Positions 9,259 through 19,813 of a stretch of DNA of 64,000 nt are shown here, piece by piece. Location: contig NZ_BAZW01000005.1 of the NCBI RefSeq assembly GCF_000974365.1, positions 62,001-126,000 of the forward strand, read 5' to 3'. A program made the position numbers and the translations under genes. Positions within the stretch are counted from its first letter, which is position 1. Every line of letters starts with the position of its first letter. The DNA is from Geofilum rubicundum JCM 15548. GTDB taxonomy: Bacteria; Bacteroidota; Bacteroidia; Bacteroidales; Marinilabiliaceae. The notes beneath the pieces were generated by a model. That model ran no database searches. It was not told the origin of the DNA and saw only the letters and a program-made list of their open reading frames with translations.

Positions 9259-9291
9259 AAAAAAAGGAGGTCGCGGGAGCGACCTCCTTTT
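9259..9291 (-). terminator. Rho-independent terminator of katG
   Basis: A perfect stem, GGAGGTCGC/GCGACCTCC with flanking A/T extension around a GGGA loop. Read on the minus strand it is followed by a run of seven T, then GTTTAAAATA. It lies 42 bp past the katG stop codon. Confidence 0.9.
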
Positions 9292-9333
9292 CAACATCTT
9301 AACAATAAGATATCTGATAACCAGATAGCTTAA

Positions 9334-11673
<2,340 letters not shown>

Positions 11674-11703
11674 TCATTTTAAAAAATAGGGTCGCCGTCC
11701 GTA

Positions 11704-12581
11704 TCAAGTTTTGCTTAGAAGGTCTTTATAAACCTCCAGGTTATCTTTAACCACCTGATCAGGAGCAGGTTCTTGTATATTGGTGAATTTCGACATTTCT
11801 TCGTGAATGATCCTGCTACAAGGTATCTGGCCATTTTCTTATCATCTGCAGGAATGATGTGCCAGGGTGCATGCGGTGTAGAAGTATTGTTAATGGCTTC
11901 TTCATAGTTTTTTTGATAGTCGTCCCATAACTCCCTCTCTGAAATATCACTGGGCGTAAACTTCCATATCTTTTCCTTTTTCTCAAGGCGCCTCAGAAGA
12001 CGCTGACGCTGTTCATCCTTGCTTAAATGCAAAAAGAACTTGAAAACAATGGTGCCATTCTGCGTGATGTGCTTTTCAAAATTCCGAATCTGCTCGAAGC
12101 GTTTTTCCCAAAAGTCCAGCGGGATATCCTCCACACGCTCAAGTCCTGGAATGTTTTCCTTCAACAAAAATCCCGGATTGACGCGTGTCACCAATACATT
12201 TTCATAATGGCTTCGGTTGAATATGGCATATTTCCCTTTCTGAGGAAGCGTCAAATAGTGACGCCACAAATAATCGTATTGCAACTCCACTTTAGAAGGT
12301 GATTTAAAACTGTGAACCACCACCCCTCGTGGATTAAATTTACTAAACACCTCCCTTATCAGACTGTCCTTCCCCGAAGTATCCATCCCCTGCAGGCACA
12401 CCAAAACCCCATGCCTGTTGTGGGCATACATGGTATCCTGCATTTTACTCAACTTTTTACCCACCTCCTTCAAAGCCTTCTTCTTTTCCTTCTTAGTGGC
12501 ATCCGTTTCCAGAACAGTTGGGGTCTTGTCCAGTTGAACCGGATCTGTAACTAAAAATGATTGTGAATTTATCTCTTGCAT
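11704..12581 (-). CDS. PPK2-family polyphosphate kinase / polyphosphate:nucleotide phosphotransferase, one-base frameshift near the C-terminus
   Basis: A PPK2-type enzyme moving phosphate between polyphosphate and nucleotides, about 292 aa. The Walker A motif is 'LQGMDTSGKDSLIR', the second phosphate-binding block is 'IFNRSHYENVLVTRV', and the lid region is 'RRLEKKEKIWKFTPSD'. The family block 'PWHIIPADDKKMARYLVA' precedes the lesion. Near 11812 one base is missing: as read the protein runs into an unrelated tail ending at 11715, but adding a base gives 'IIHEEMSKFTNIQEPAPD' and a natural end at 11704. It is transcribed away from the VOC gene and lies 93 bp upstream of katG on the same strand, in what looks like a stress-related pair. 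Whether it makes ADP/ATP from AMP or GTP is not decided by what I can see. Confidence 0.88.
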
Positions 12582-12753
12582 AAGCTTCCGTTGTTTTGCT
12601 GGTGGCGATTTTGCCGGGCAAAAAATAAAGATAGGGAAATGCCTTTAGAATTTCAAGTGTTGGTCGGCTTTCTGACAGCCAAAGATATCATGTGTCATTT
12701 TTCACGCATTCCGCTATTGAACAAGACAAAAAACTCCTGTAAGTTTACAGAGA

Positions 12754-12761
12754 TATTTTTG
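12754..12761 (+). promoter_or_regulatory. Candidate Bacteroidetes -7 box
   Basis: TATTTTTG matches the TAnnTTTG -7 element of Bacteroidetes housekeeping promoters, 28 bp before the ATG of the VOC-family gene. No clear -33 TTTG element is seen at the right distance, so confidence is modest. Confidence 0.4.
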
Positions 12762-12789
12762 ATTTAAACGATCTTGTAAATAGAAAGAC

Positions 12790-13209
12790 ATGAAAAAAGC
12801 GATTCAACCCTATTTGCATTTTGAAGACAATTGCAAAGAAGCGATGCAATTTTATCAGTCCATCTTCGGTGGGGAACTCGAATTAATGGTCGTGGGCGAA
12901 TCTCCGGCCAAAGAGGAATTTCCGATAGAAACTCACAATCAAATTTTACATGCCTCTTTGAGAAATGAAGAATTCTCAATTATGGCTTCTGATATGTGTG
13001 GTCAAGGACCTCGTACGCAAGGAAACACGGTCCAGCTTAACCTTGACTGTAGCAGTGAAGAGGAAATCAATGATCTGTATCAACAGTTAAGCCAGGAGGG
13101 GCAAATTGTCAGTGAATTGAAAGAAGAGTTTTGGGGCGACCTGTTCGCCATGGTCATTGACAAATTCGGGGTACAATGGATGATGTCCCTTGAAATCAAA
13201 AAAGGATAG
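12790..13209 (+). CDS. VOC-superfamily (PhnB/glyoxalase-like) protein
   Basis: A 139-aa protein with the PhnB-like vicinal-oxygen-chelate fold. It opens 'AIQPYLHFEDNCKEAMQFY', has the family 'IFGGELEL' turn, the middle block 'ILHASLRNEEFSIMASD', and the C-terminal 'FGVQWMM'. Members are often annotated as 3-demethylubiquinone methyltransferase-like or glyoxalase/bleomycin-resistance-like, but most have no proven reaction. It is transcribed alone, divergent from the PPK2 gene, and ends at a clear terminator. No signal peptide is present, so it is cytoplasmic. Confidence 0.85.
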   Translation: MKKAIQPYLHFEDNCKEAMQFYQSIFGGELELMVVGESPAKEEFPIETHNQILHASLRNEEFSIMASDMCGQGPRTQGNTVQLNLDCSSEEEINDLYQQLSQEGQIVSELKEEFWGDLFAMVIDKFGVQWMMSLEIKKG

Positions 13210-13223
13210 TTAAAGAATAAAAT

Positions 13224-13273
13224 GCAGGAGGGAAATTGTGTTTCTAAAGGAATCAGATCTCTCCTGCTTTTTT
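13224..13273 (+). terminator. Terminator after the VOC gene
   Basis: GCAGGAG (13224-13230) pairs with CTCCTGC (13261-13267), extendable by two pairs inward, over a roughly 30-nt loop and followed by TTTTTT. The stem lies 15 bp past the VOC stop codon. The long loop makes it slightly atypical. Confidence 0.65.
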
Positions 13274-13458
13274 AGAATTTTGCTTTTCAGGTTTTGATAC
13301 GACTTTAGGCATTCGCGATATCTTTGCAGCAACCCCGGATGAGACTTTTCCCAATTCAAAAAGTTTTACCATTGAGCTGGTTTTTATTTCTGCTTCAAAA
13401 TCCTTTCCGCTCAATTTTAGTGAATTGGCCAAAGATTCCGGGTATTCTATTTAATCAT
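13253..13458 (-). pseudogene. UPF0175-like small protein, broken at both ends
   Basis: The minus strand encodes 'EYPESLANSLKLSGKDF', 'IKTSSMVKLFELGKVSSG' and 'VAAKISRMPKVV', which match the UPF0175 pattern (LxxSxxxF, then the helix-turn-helix-like 'ELGKVSSGVAAKI'). UPF0175 proteins are small and often form antitoxin-like pairs with PIN proteins. The possible start ATG (13458) is out of frame by one missing base near 13450. After 'AAKI' the sequence departs from the family and ends in a basic tail at 13253. No PIN-domain partner is seen. It is most likely a decayed gene, or a real one hit by the window's usual one-base losses. Confidence 0.5.
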
Positions 13459-13716
13459 TCTATTCATTTTTCGACATTTACACAAATATAGCGAAATCAA
13501 CAGGGAAATACATGTTATGCGATTTCTTTTTTAGCATCCAAAGTTTCTTTTATTGTTTACCAGCTTGTTCTCCTCATTTTTGTCATGATATCCCCTTTTT
13601 TTGTAATGAATAAGGCCATACATTTGGTTAATGGAATTATTTTATCTGCAAAAATCATCACTTTCTTGCGATGTTATGCTGAGTAGTGTTTTACGATCTT
13701 AAATTTTACCTAAAAT

Positions 13717-15138
13717 ATGAACCGGGAAGAACCACCAAGTGAATTGATTATTAAACCCACCATCTGGCAAGAATTGAAAAACGCCCTCCGTGGCACCGAT
13801 GCTGATTATACCAAAATAGGCCTTCGTCGCGCGATCTTCCTACTGGCTGTCCCCATGATACTGGAGGTGGTTATGGAGTCAACATTTGCGGTGGTGGACA
13901 TCTATTTTGTTGGCAAACTGGGAGCATCGGCAGTAGCAACGGTGGGACTTACTGAAACCTTCTTGTTTTTGCTCTATTCCGTTGCCATGGGTTTGGCCGT
14001 GGCTGTCACCGCTATCATTGCCCGCAGAGTAGGTGAAAAGCGAACAGAAGATGCCGGCGCATCTGCCGTTCAATCCTTAATTATAGCTTTTATGGTTTCC
14101 TTACCCTTTGCGGTGGGTGGCATATTCTTTTCAAAATAACTGTTGGCACTTATGGGAGGTGATACCTGGGTGATTGAGGAAGGTTTCAGGTACACTCAAT
14201 GGATGCTGGGCGGAAACGCGGTTATCGTTTTCCTTTTTGTCATCAATGCCATTTTTCGTGGTGCCGGAGATGCTGCCATTGCCATGCGGGTGTTGTGGAT
14301 TGCCAACGGCATAAATATCCTACTCGACCCCTTGTTGATTTTTGGCTGGGGCTTTATACCGGCGATGGGGATAGAAGGTGCAGCAATTGCCACAACCATT
14401 GGTAGGGGGATAGGTGTGTTGATACAGCTCTGGGTGCTTTTTAAAGGAGGTAAGAAAATAAGGGTGTATGTATCCCATTTGCATGTGAATGTAAAAGTGA
14501 TGGTGAATATTTTGCGCACCTCCATAGGTGGCATCGGGCAAATGGTTGTAGGGATGACTTCTTGGATTTTTTTGATGCGCATCCTTGCCAATGTGGGAAG
14601 CGAGGCGGTGGCTGGTGCCACCATAGCTCTCCGGGTAATGATGTTTACGATGATGCCTGCCTGGGGCTTATCCAATGCTGCCGCAACTCTGGTAGGGCAA
14701 AATCTGGGAGCAGGCCGACCCGACAGGGCAGAATCTTCTGTCTGGAAAATTGGTTTTTACAATATGATTTTTCTGATCAGTGTTTCCTTTGTTTATTACT
14801 TTTATAACGAAGCCCTCATGCGGATTTTTACGGATGATGCCCGAGTGATAAGTATTGGGGGAGAATGGATCAGGATTCTTTCCTACTCCTTTTTTGTTTA
14901 CGGTTGGTGGATGGTATCCACTCAGGCTTTTAACGGTTCCGGAGACACTAAAACGCCGACCAAAATCAACCTTGTATTTTTTTGGCTGATACAGATCCCG
15001 CTGGCGTACCTGTTGGCCATACATTTTGAATGGCAACATTCAGGCGTATTCCGGGCCGTATTCATTTCTGAAACATCCGTCGGCCTTTTTACCTTGTGGT
15101 TGTTTACAAAGGGCAAATGGAAAACCATGAAAGTTTGA
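13717..15138 (+). CDS. MATE-family multidrug/cation exporter with an in-frame stop
   Basis: A twelve-helix MATE transporter, about 473 aa, normally driven by Na+ or H+. The N-terminal half begins 'LRRAIFLLAVPMILEVVME' and includes 'VDIYFVGKLGASAVATVGL'. The second half repeats the fold ('NILRTSIGGIGQMVVGM', 'GLSNAAATLVGQNLGAGRP'). The frame is continuous except for TAA at 14137-14139, between 'GGIFFSK' and 'LLALMGGDTWV'. Both sides are in the same frame, so this is a nonsense codon (for example from CAA) rather than an indel. It could be a sequencing error or a true knock-out. ATG 14152, just past the stop, could restart translation of the C-terminal half but would not give a normal exporter. 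It is convergent with the AlkB gene. Confidence 0.85.
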
Positions 15139-15155
15139 TAATTATGGATGGTTCA

Positions 15156-15788
15156 TTATAACCCTTTTTGAATGATGGTTCTGAAGGTCAGGTTTACTCT
15201 TGGTGTGGTGACGAGTGTGGTGGGAGGGAGGCGATGTAGCCAGTTGGTTTGGGTGGTATCTTTCATTACGAGGAGACTGCCGTGTTCCAGAATGAGGGAA
15301 ACTGTTTCTTTGGTCTCTTTGTGTTTGAAGGCGAATTTTCGTTCGGCGCCAAAACTGAGTGAAGCAATGGCTCCATCCTTTTTAAGGTCTTTTTCTCCGT
15401 CGCTGTGCCATGCCATGCCCTCTTCACCGCTGTGATAGAGGTTGAGTAAGCAAGAATTAAAGGTTTCACCGCATTCTTTTTCAATGACCTTTTTTAATTG
15501 AAACAACTCGTCCGTCCAGGGAAGTGCTTTTTTGGTGACTTTTGAGTAGGTGTATTCAAATGGCTTTTCGCCATACCATGCTACCTTGCGCTTGGTTATG
15601 ATTTTCTTTCCGAAAATGATGGCTTCATCATGGCGCCAATCAATGGTGGTTAACAAGGCGTTCAGGTAGTGATTGGCTTCATGCGTACCAAACACTTTTC
15701 CATAATAGTAAACGGTCCCGTCTTTGGGCAGCCAATTCTTGGTTTTGTCAACCTGATGGTCAAATAAATTCATGTTTACATTTTTCAT
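15156..15788 (-). CDS. AlkB-like 2-oxoglutarate/Fe(II) dioxygenase
   Basis: A 210-aa protein of the AlkB family, which repairs alkylated bases by oxidative demethylation. The iron ligands are seen in 'MAWHSDGEKD' (HxD) and in 'TNWLHRLPPT' (distal His). The 2-oxoglutarate-binding Arg lies in 'TPRVNLTFRTI'. The substrate-side block 'RKVAWYGEKPFEYTYS' and the core 'NSCLLNLYHSGEEGMAWH' resemble the ALKBH2/3-like bacterial subgroup. There is no signal peptide. The gene is alone, convergent with the MATE gene, with 18 bp between the two stop codons. Confidence 0.9.
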   Translation of the reverse strand: MKNVNMNLFDHQVDKTKNWLPKDGTVYYYGKVFGTHEANHYLNALLTTIDWRHDEAIIFGKKIITKRKVAWYGEKPFEYTYSKVTKKALPWTDELFQLKKVIEKECGETFNSCLLNLYHSGEEGMAWHSDGEKDLKKDGAIASLSFGAERKFAFKHKETKETVSLILEHGSLLVMKDTTQTNWLHRLPPTTLVTTPRVNLTFRTIIQKGL

Positions 15789-16041
15789 GGAGTTCTCATT
15801 ATCAGATGATTCATTGATACGGAAAAGACATTGATTTTGAAAAAGGTAACATGCAATGGTTGATTTTGTTGACTGGAATTAGTTTTGATTAAGTTGTATT
15901 TTTGCTTTCTGTGTCATTTAATTGGACAAATTGATACAAATTTAGACGCTTTGATAGACGTTCAATGTTTTTAAAAGTATTTTTTACCGCTAAAATGATT
16001 ATTTTGTTGGCGTAAATTCGGAGTTGAATCTTTTAAAGAAA

Positions 16042-17109
16042 ATGGAAATGAAATTTGAGTTAAAAGGGCGGTTATGGGTTATGGCGGGTTTGCTGATGGC
16101 CTTTATTTTTAATGGGTGCGCGAATTCCTCCGTGCCGAAAGAGGAGGATATGGCAGCCTATCTGTTGGTGTACTTCCATGATCCGACGCACAGTTTACAC
16201 ATGGCGCTGAGTGAAGATGGCTATACTTTCACAGCGGTGAATAACGGAGAGCCGGTTGTGGCCGGAGATACCATTGCCGGCCAGAAAGGGATACGCGATC
16301 CGCACATTACACGCGGTCCGGATGGCGCATTTTATATAGCGATGACAGACCTGCATATTTTTGGTATGCAGGAAGGTTATCGGGATACACGCTGGGAACG
16401 GCCACACGAAGAATATGACTGGGGCAACAACAGGGGCTTCGTTTTAATGAAATCCTACGATCTGATAAACTGGACGCACAACCGGGTTTATATCGAAGAG
16501 GCTTTTCCCAAACTGGATGTGGGTTGTGCCTGGGCACCCCAAACCATTTATGATCCGGTAGAAGATAAAATGATGCTTTATTTTACCATGCGCATAGGGC
16601 ACGGCCTAACCAAGCTGTATTATGCCTATACGGATGATGATTTTACCCAATTGGTATCGGAACCTGAAATTTTATTTGAATACCCCAATCCTGAAATTCA
16701 GATTTTGGATGCAGATATTACGCCCCTGCCCGATGGGCGATTTTGTATGATGTATGTAGCCCAGGAGAATCCAATAGGCATTAGAATGGCCTTCTCGGAT
16801 AAAATTAACCGTGATTACATCTATGAGGATGGATGGGTAGATTTTGAAAGTGGATCCTGCGAGGCGCCCAATGTCTGGAAACGAATTGGAGAAGACAAAT
16901 GGGTGCTTATGTATGATATCTATAGCATCCAACCACATAATTTTGGCTTTGTTGAAACGGCTGATTTTGAGTCCTTCGAAGATTTGGGTCATTTTAATGA
17001 CGGGGTCATGAAGATAACCAATTTTACAACCCCCAAGCATGGAGCAGTGATTCATCTGACCCAAAAGGAAGCCGATGCCTTGGCGGCCTATTGGGATAAA
17101 AAGGATTAA
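16042..17109 (+). CDS. Lipoprotein glycoside hydrolase, family GH43-like
   Basis: A five-bladed beta-propeller glycosidase of about 355 aa, likely acting on arabinose- or xylose-containing glycans. I start at ATG 16042; a TTG at 16024 only lengthens the N-terminus. The lipobox 'IFNGC' places Cys26 as the anchor. The GH43 acid set is visible: the base Asp in 'GIRDPHITRG' (about residue 86), the second Asp in 'ILDADITPL', and the acid Glu in 'GSCEAPNVW'. The next gene, 26 bp downstream, is another GH43, so the two form a short polysaccharide-degradation operon. No SusC/SusD pair is in the window. Exact substrate is unknown. Confidence 0.82.
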   Translation: MEMKFELKGRLWVMAGLLMAFIFNGCANSSVPKEEDMAAYLLVYFHDPTHSLHMALSEDGYTFTAVNNGEPVVAGDTIAGQKGIRDPHITRGPDGAFYIAMTDLHIFGMQEGYRDTRWERPHEEYDWGNNRGFVLMKSYDLINWTHNRVYIEEAFPKLDVGCAWAPQTIYDPVEDKMMLYFTMRIGHGLTKLYYAYTDDDFTQLVSEPEILFEYPNPEIQILDADITPLPDGRFCMMYVAQENPIGIRMAFSDKINRDYIYEDGWVDFESGSCEAPNVWKRIGEDKWVLMYDIYSIQPHNFGFVETADFESFEDLGHFNDGVMKITNFTTPKHGAVIHLTQKEADALAAYWDKKD

Positions 17110-17134
17110 TTGTAAATTTTAAAAATATAGAGTA

Positions 17135-18172
17135 ATGAGAAAATCCATTGTTTTCTGGATGCTGCTGTTTTTTACCGCAGTCCAGGCCCAGCAGGTTACC
17201 CCTGAGGTAGCTCATACTGTTGAAAGCGATGTAAGCACGGATGCAGATGTCGACGGAAAAATATTGTATCGATGGAAGGCGACCGGGAATCCGGTGGTTA
17301 CGCACAAATATACGGCCGACCCAGCCGCTTTGGTGCACAACGATACCCTGTTTATTTTTACCGGAGAAGACTTTGAAGGGGGACAGAGAGGATACAATAT
17401 TTTAAACTGGTGCGTTTTTGCCACCACCGATATGAAGAACTTCTGGGAATATCCGATACCATTGAGGGCAACGGATTTTTCATGGGGCGAACCAAATGCG
17501 GCCTGGGCCAGTCAGGTGATTGAGCGCGATGGAAAGTTCTACTGGTACACGAGTTCACAGACAACCGGTATTGGGGTGGGGGTGTCTGACCGACCCGAAG
17601 GTCCGTATAAAGATGCAATTGGGAAACCTCTGTTGACCAATGAGGACAGTTACGGACAAAGCCACAGCTGGAGAACCATCGACCCTTCGGTCTTTATTGA
17701 TGATGACGGACAGGCATGGCTTTATTGGGGAAACGGGGCCTGTTGGGTGGTAAAGCTCAACGAGGATATGGTTTCTTATGATGAAGAATATGGCGTTAAA
17801 ATGGTGGATATTGAAGGTGAAATGGAGTTCCCTTTTACCGAGGCGCCCTGGATTCATAAAAAAGAGGATACTTACTTCCTGTCTTTTGCCATAGGCTTTC
17901 CGGAGCGCATTGCCTATGCCATCAGCGACAAACCGGAGGGACCATACACCTACAAGGGAGTTATCAATGAAATTGCCGGCAACAGTAACACCAATCATCA
18001 GTCGATTCTGGAATACAAAGGGGAGTGGTATTTCATCTACCACAACGGAGGTATCCAGACCGATGGCGGCAGCCACAGCCGGAGTTTGTGCATCGATAAA
18101 CTGGAGTTTGATGAAAACGGCATGTATGTGCCGGTGCGGATGACAACCAAAGGAGTGGATCAGCTGAAATAG
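17135..18172 (+). CDS. Secreted glycoside hydrolase family 43 enzyme
   Basis: A 345-aa GH43 enzyme with signal peptide 'IVFWMLLFFTAVQAQQ'. The three catalytic acids sit where expected: Asp62 in 'YTADPAALV', Asp183 in 'RTIDPSVFIDDDG' and Glu236 in 'FTEAPWIHK'. The family His is in 'NTNHQSILEY'. Such enzymes are exo-acting beta-xylosidases or alpha-arabinofuranosidases, released to the periplasm or cell surface. It follows the first GH43 gene directly and ends before a hairpin that probably serves both strands. Confidence 0.88.
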   Translation: MRKSIVFWMLLFFTAVQAQQVTPEVAHTVESDVSTDADVDGKILYRWKATGNPVVTHKYTADPAALVHNDTLFIFTGEDFEGGQRGYNILNWCVFATTDMKNFWEYPIPLRATDFSWGEPNAAWASQVIERDGKFYWYTSSQTTGIGVGVSDRPEGPYKDAIGKPLLTNEDSYGQSHSWRTIDPSVFIDDDGQAWLYWGNGACWVVKLNEDMVSYDEEYGVKMVDIEGEMEFPFTEAPWIHKKEDTYFLSFAIGFPERIAYAISDKPEGPYTYKGVINEIAGNSNTNHQSILEYKGEWYFIYHNGGIQTDGGSHSRSLCIDKLEFDENGMYVPVRMTTKGVDQLK

Positions 18173-18198
18173 TCAGACACCTTATATTAATAAACAAA

Positions 18199-18230
18199 AG
18201 CCCCTGTAAATCATTCGATTTACAGGGGCT
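18199..18230 (-). terminator. Terminator of the tRNA-Arg gene, possibly bidirectional
   Basis: A perfect 14-bp stem, AGCCCCTGTAAATC/GATTTACAGGGGCT with an ATTC loop. On the minus strand it is followed by TTTGTTTATTAA, fitting the tRNA transcript. It also lies 27 bp after the GH43 stop codon on the plus strand. Confidence 0.85.
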
Positions 18231-18255
18231 TGGTGATATATGGGGTTGTGAAAAG

Positions 18256-18329
18256 TGATCCGGGCGGGATTCGAACCCACGACCCACAGCTTAGAAGGCT
18301 GTTGCTCTATCCAACTGAGCTACCGGACC
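18256..18329 (-). tRNA. tRNA-Arg (anticodon UCU)
   Basis: The minus strand folds as a 74-nt tRNA. The acceptor is GGTCCGG/CCGGATC with one G-U pair and discriminator A, the D-arm contains AGCTCAGTTGGATAGAGC, and the anticodon stem-loop ACAGC-CTTCTAA-GCTGT reads TCT. The T-arm has the GGGTTCGAATCCC core. CCA is not encoded. TCT reads AGA/AGG arginine codons. Confidence 0.97.
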
Positions 18330-18405
18330 AGACCGTTTTCGGGGTGCAAATATAGGAAAAAATGCCTAACTCCGTAACTTTTCAGCCCTATTTTTAAAAG
18401 TAATT

Positions 18406-18854
18406 TTATGGGTCATTTCGGTTATAGTGTACCTGTACACCGGCACACTCAGAATTCTGATCGTCGAAGTAGTGTGGGGCTGAGAGTTCTATCTTCACTT
18501 TCATGGTGTTTTGAATCACAAATAGCTGGGTTTCCTGAAAGTTTTCGATGGCGTTGTCGTACAGCACGGTTTGACTCTCATCATCGGCAATCAGACGGAA
18601 ATGAATGTTTCCCAGGCGCTTTTTGCCACACACGGAGATGAAATACTCCCGATTGCCGTAGAAGGTTTGATGAATGATTGTTTTTCGGGCTTTGCGCATG
18701 GTTATGGAGCGGGACAGCGAACTGGCTTCAAAGTGTTTGGGCGCAGAATCGCATCGCTTTTCATAGCCTCTGCAGCTTTGGGCGTGGTGCTTTGGAGACT
18801 GAAAAGCGTTCCTAAAATGGTCAGCAATAAAATTTTTATATATGTGTTGTACAT
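18406..18854 (-). CDS. Exported Bacteroidetes protein of unknown function, one-base frameshift
   Basis: About 149 aa when repaired. The start at 18854 opens a signal peptide, 'YIKILLLTILGTLFSLQS'. A base is missing near 18750; adding it joins 'AAEAMKSDA' to 'APKHFEASSLSRSITM'. The mature domain includes 'FYGNREYFISVCGKKRLG', 'IHFRLIADDESQTVLYD' and 'VKIELSAPHYFDDQ', a small beta-rich layout that I have seen in uncharacterised exported Bacteroidetes proteins. A pair of cysteines ('SVCGKK', 'SECAGV') could form a disulfide. It follows the 300-codon exported gene on the same strand, 35 bp downstream, so the two are probably co-transcribed. Function is unknown. Confidence 0.6.
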
Positions 18855-18889
18855 ACGATTTGGACTTAAATTAATGGATAGGGTAGCGG

Positions 18890-19753
18890 TTATTTTTTAA
18901 CCCACTTGTCACGCAACTTGTTCACTTCCTTATGAATCTTGTCAATGGGGTTGGAGGTGGATGGCTCTGTTGAGTTACTGCCAATGACCACGGCTCCGTC
19001 GCTGCGCTTTTCGGATGTTCTTTCAGATGCCTCCGATGTGCTGTATTCACTAAAGGCCGCATTGAGACCTTCAAAATCACCCAATAGTTGCTTTTTCTGG
19101 GTTTCATTCAGATATTTATTAAACATGTTGTTGAGCTGGTCAAGAATCATTTTCTGGTCCCATACCCGCATGCCAAATTCATCTTCCTTGATTTTGGATC
19201 CGTTGGAATTCAAGGCCAGGTACATGCTCTCAATAAAGCCTCCGGCCGAAATGAGGGCATATTCCCCAAAGCGATCGGTATCATGCAGGTTGGCTATCAC
19301 CAATAAGTACAATTCATCGTATATTTCGTTGATGGAATCCATGCGGTTCATGTTATTCATGAGCCGCTCACCGATGTTCTGAATCTCAGGGGGGAAGAGG
19401 TTGATGTTTTTGCCAATGGTTTCCGTTACCTCAAAATACCTCAGGGCCGTTCCGGATTGCTCAAAACTGGCCGAGTAGGCCATGTCGGCCATATAGAAGC
19501 CAAAAGACAGCAGGCGGTCGGTGGAGGTCTGGTAAAGGTTGCTTTTTGTGGGGTCGGTCAGCAGCGACCGTGTATAGCCAATTTCATTGTTATGAATGTA
19601 AGAGAGTATCTCGTCGGGCGATGGAATGGCGTAATACTCAACCACCATTTCTTCCTGAGAAACACTGATGTCCTGAGCGCTCACGTTGAAAGAGCTCGCA
19701 GCAAGGGTCATGGTGGTGGCAAAAAGTGTCAAAATTTTTCGTGCGCTTTTCAT
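18890..19753 (-). CDS. Exported protein of unknown function
   Basis: About 287 aa from ATG 19753. The N-terminus 'ARKILTLFATTMTLAASS' ending 'SFNVSAQ' is a signal peptide; an upstream ATG at 19792 would put 13 residues before it. The mature part is mainly helical by appearance ('IGERLMNNMNRMDSINEIY', 'LDQLNNMFNKYLNETQKK'), with a low-complexity Ser/Glu/Arg tail ('SEASERTSEKRSDG'). I recognise no domain. It lies 60 bp after the receiver/pseudokinase gene, in the same direction, so it may be an output or partner of that signalling unit. Confidence 0.65.
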   Translation of the reverse strand: MKSARKILTLFATTMTLAASSFNVSAQDISVSQEEMVVEYYAIPSPDEILSYIHNNEIGYTRSLLTDPTKSNLYQTSTDRLLSFGFYMADMAYSASFEQSGTALRYFEVTETIGKNINLFPPEIQNIGERLMNNMNRMDSINEIYDELYLLVIANLHDTDRFGEYALISAGGFIESMYLALNSNGSKIKEDEFGMRVWDQKMILDQLNNMFNKYLNETQKKQLLGDFEGLNAAFSEYSTSEASERTSEKRSDGAVVIGSNSTEPSTSNPIDKIHKEVNKLRDKWVKK

Positions 19754-19813
19754 GCTTTTAGTATTGTTGAAAAAATGGTCCATATTGTTCATTCTAAATT
19801 TATTCTATCAAAA

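Noticed and set aside
17555-18076. 173-codon minus-strand frame opposite the second GH43
   Set aside because: It covers the GH43 catalytic region; no independent evidence for a gene.
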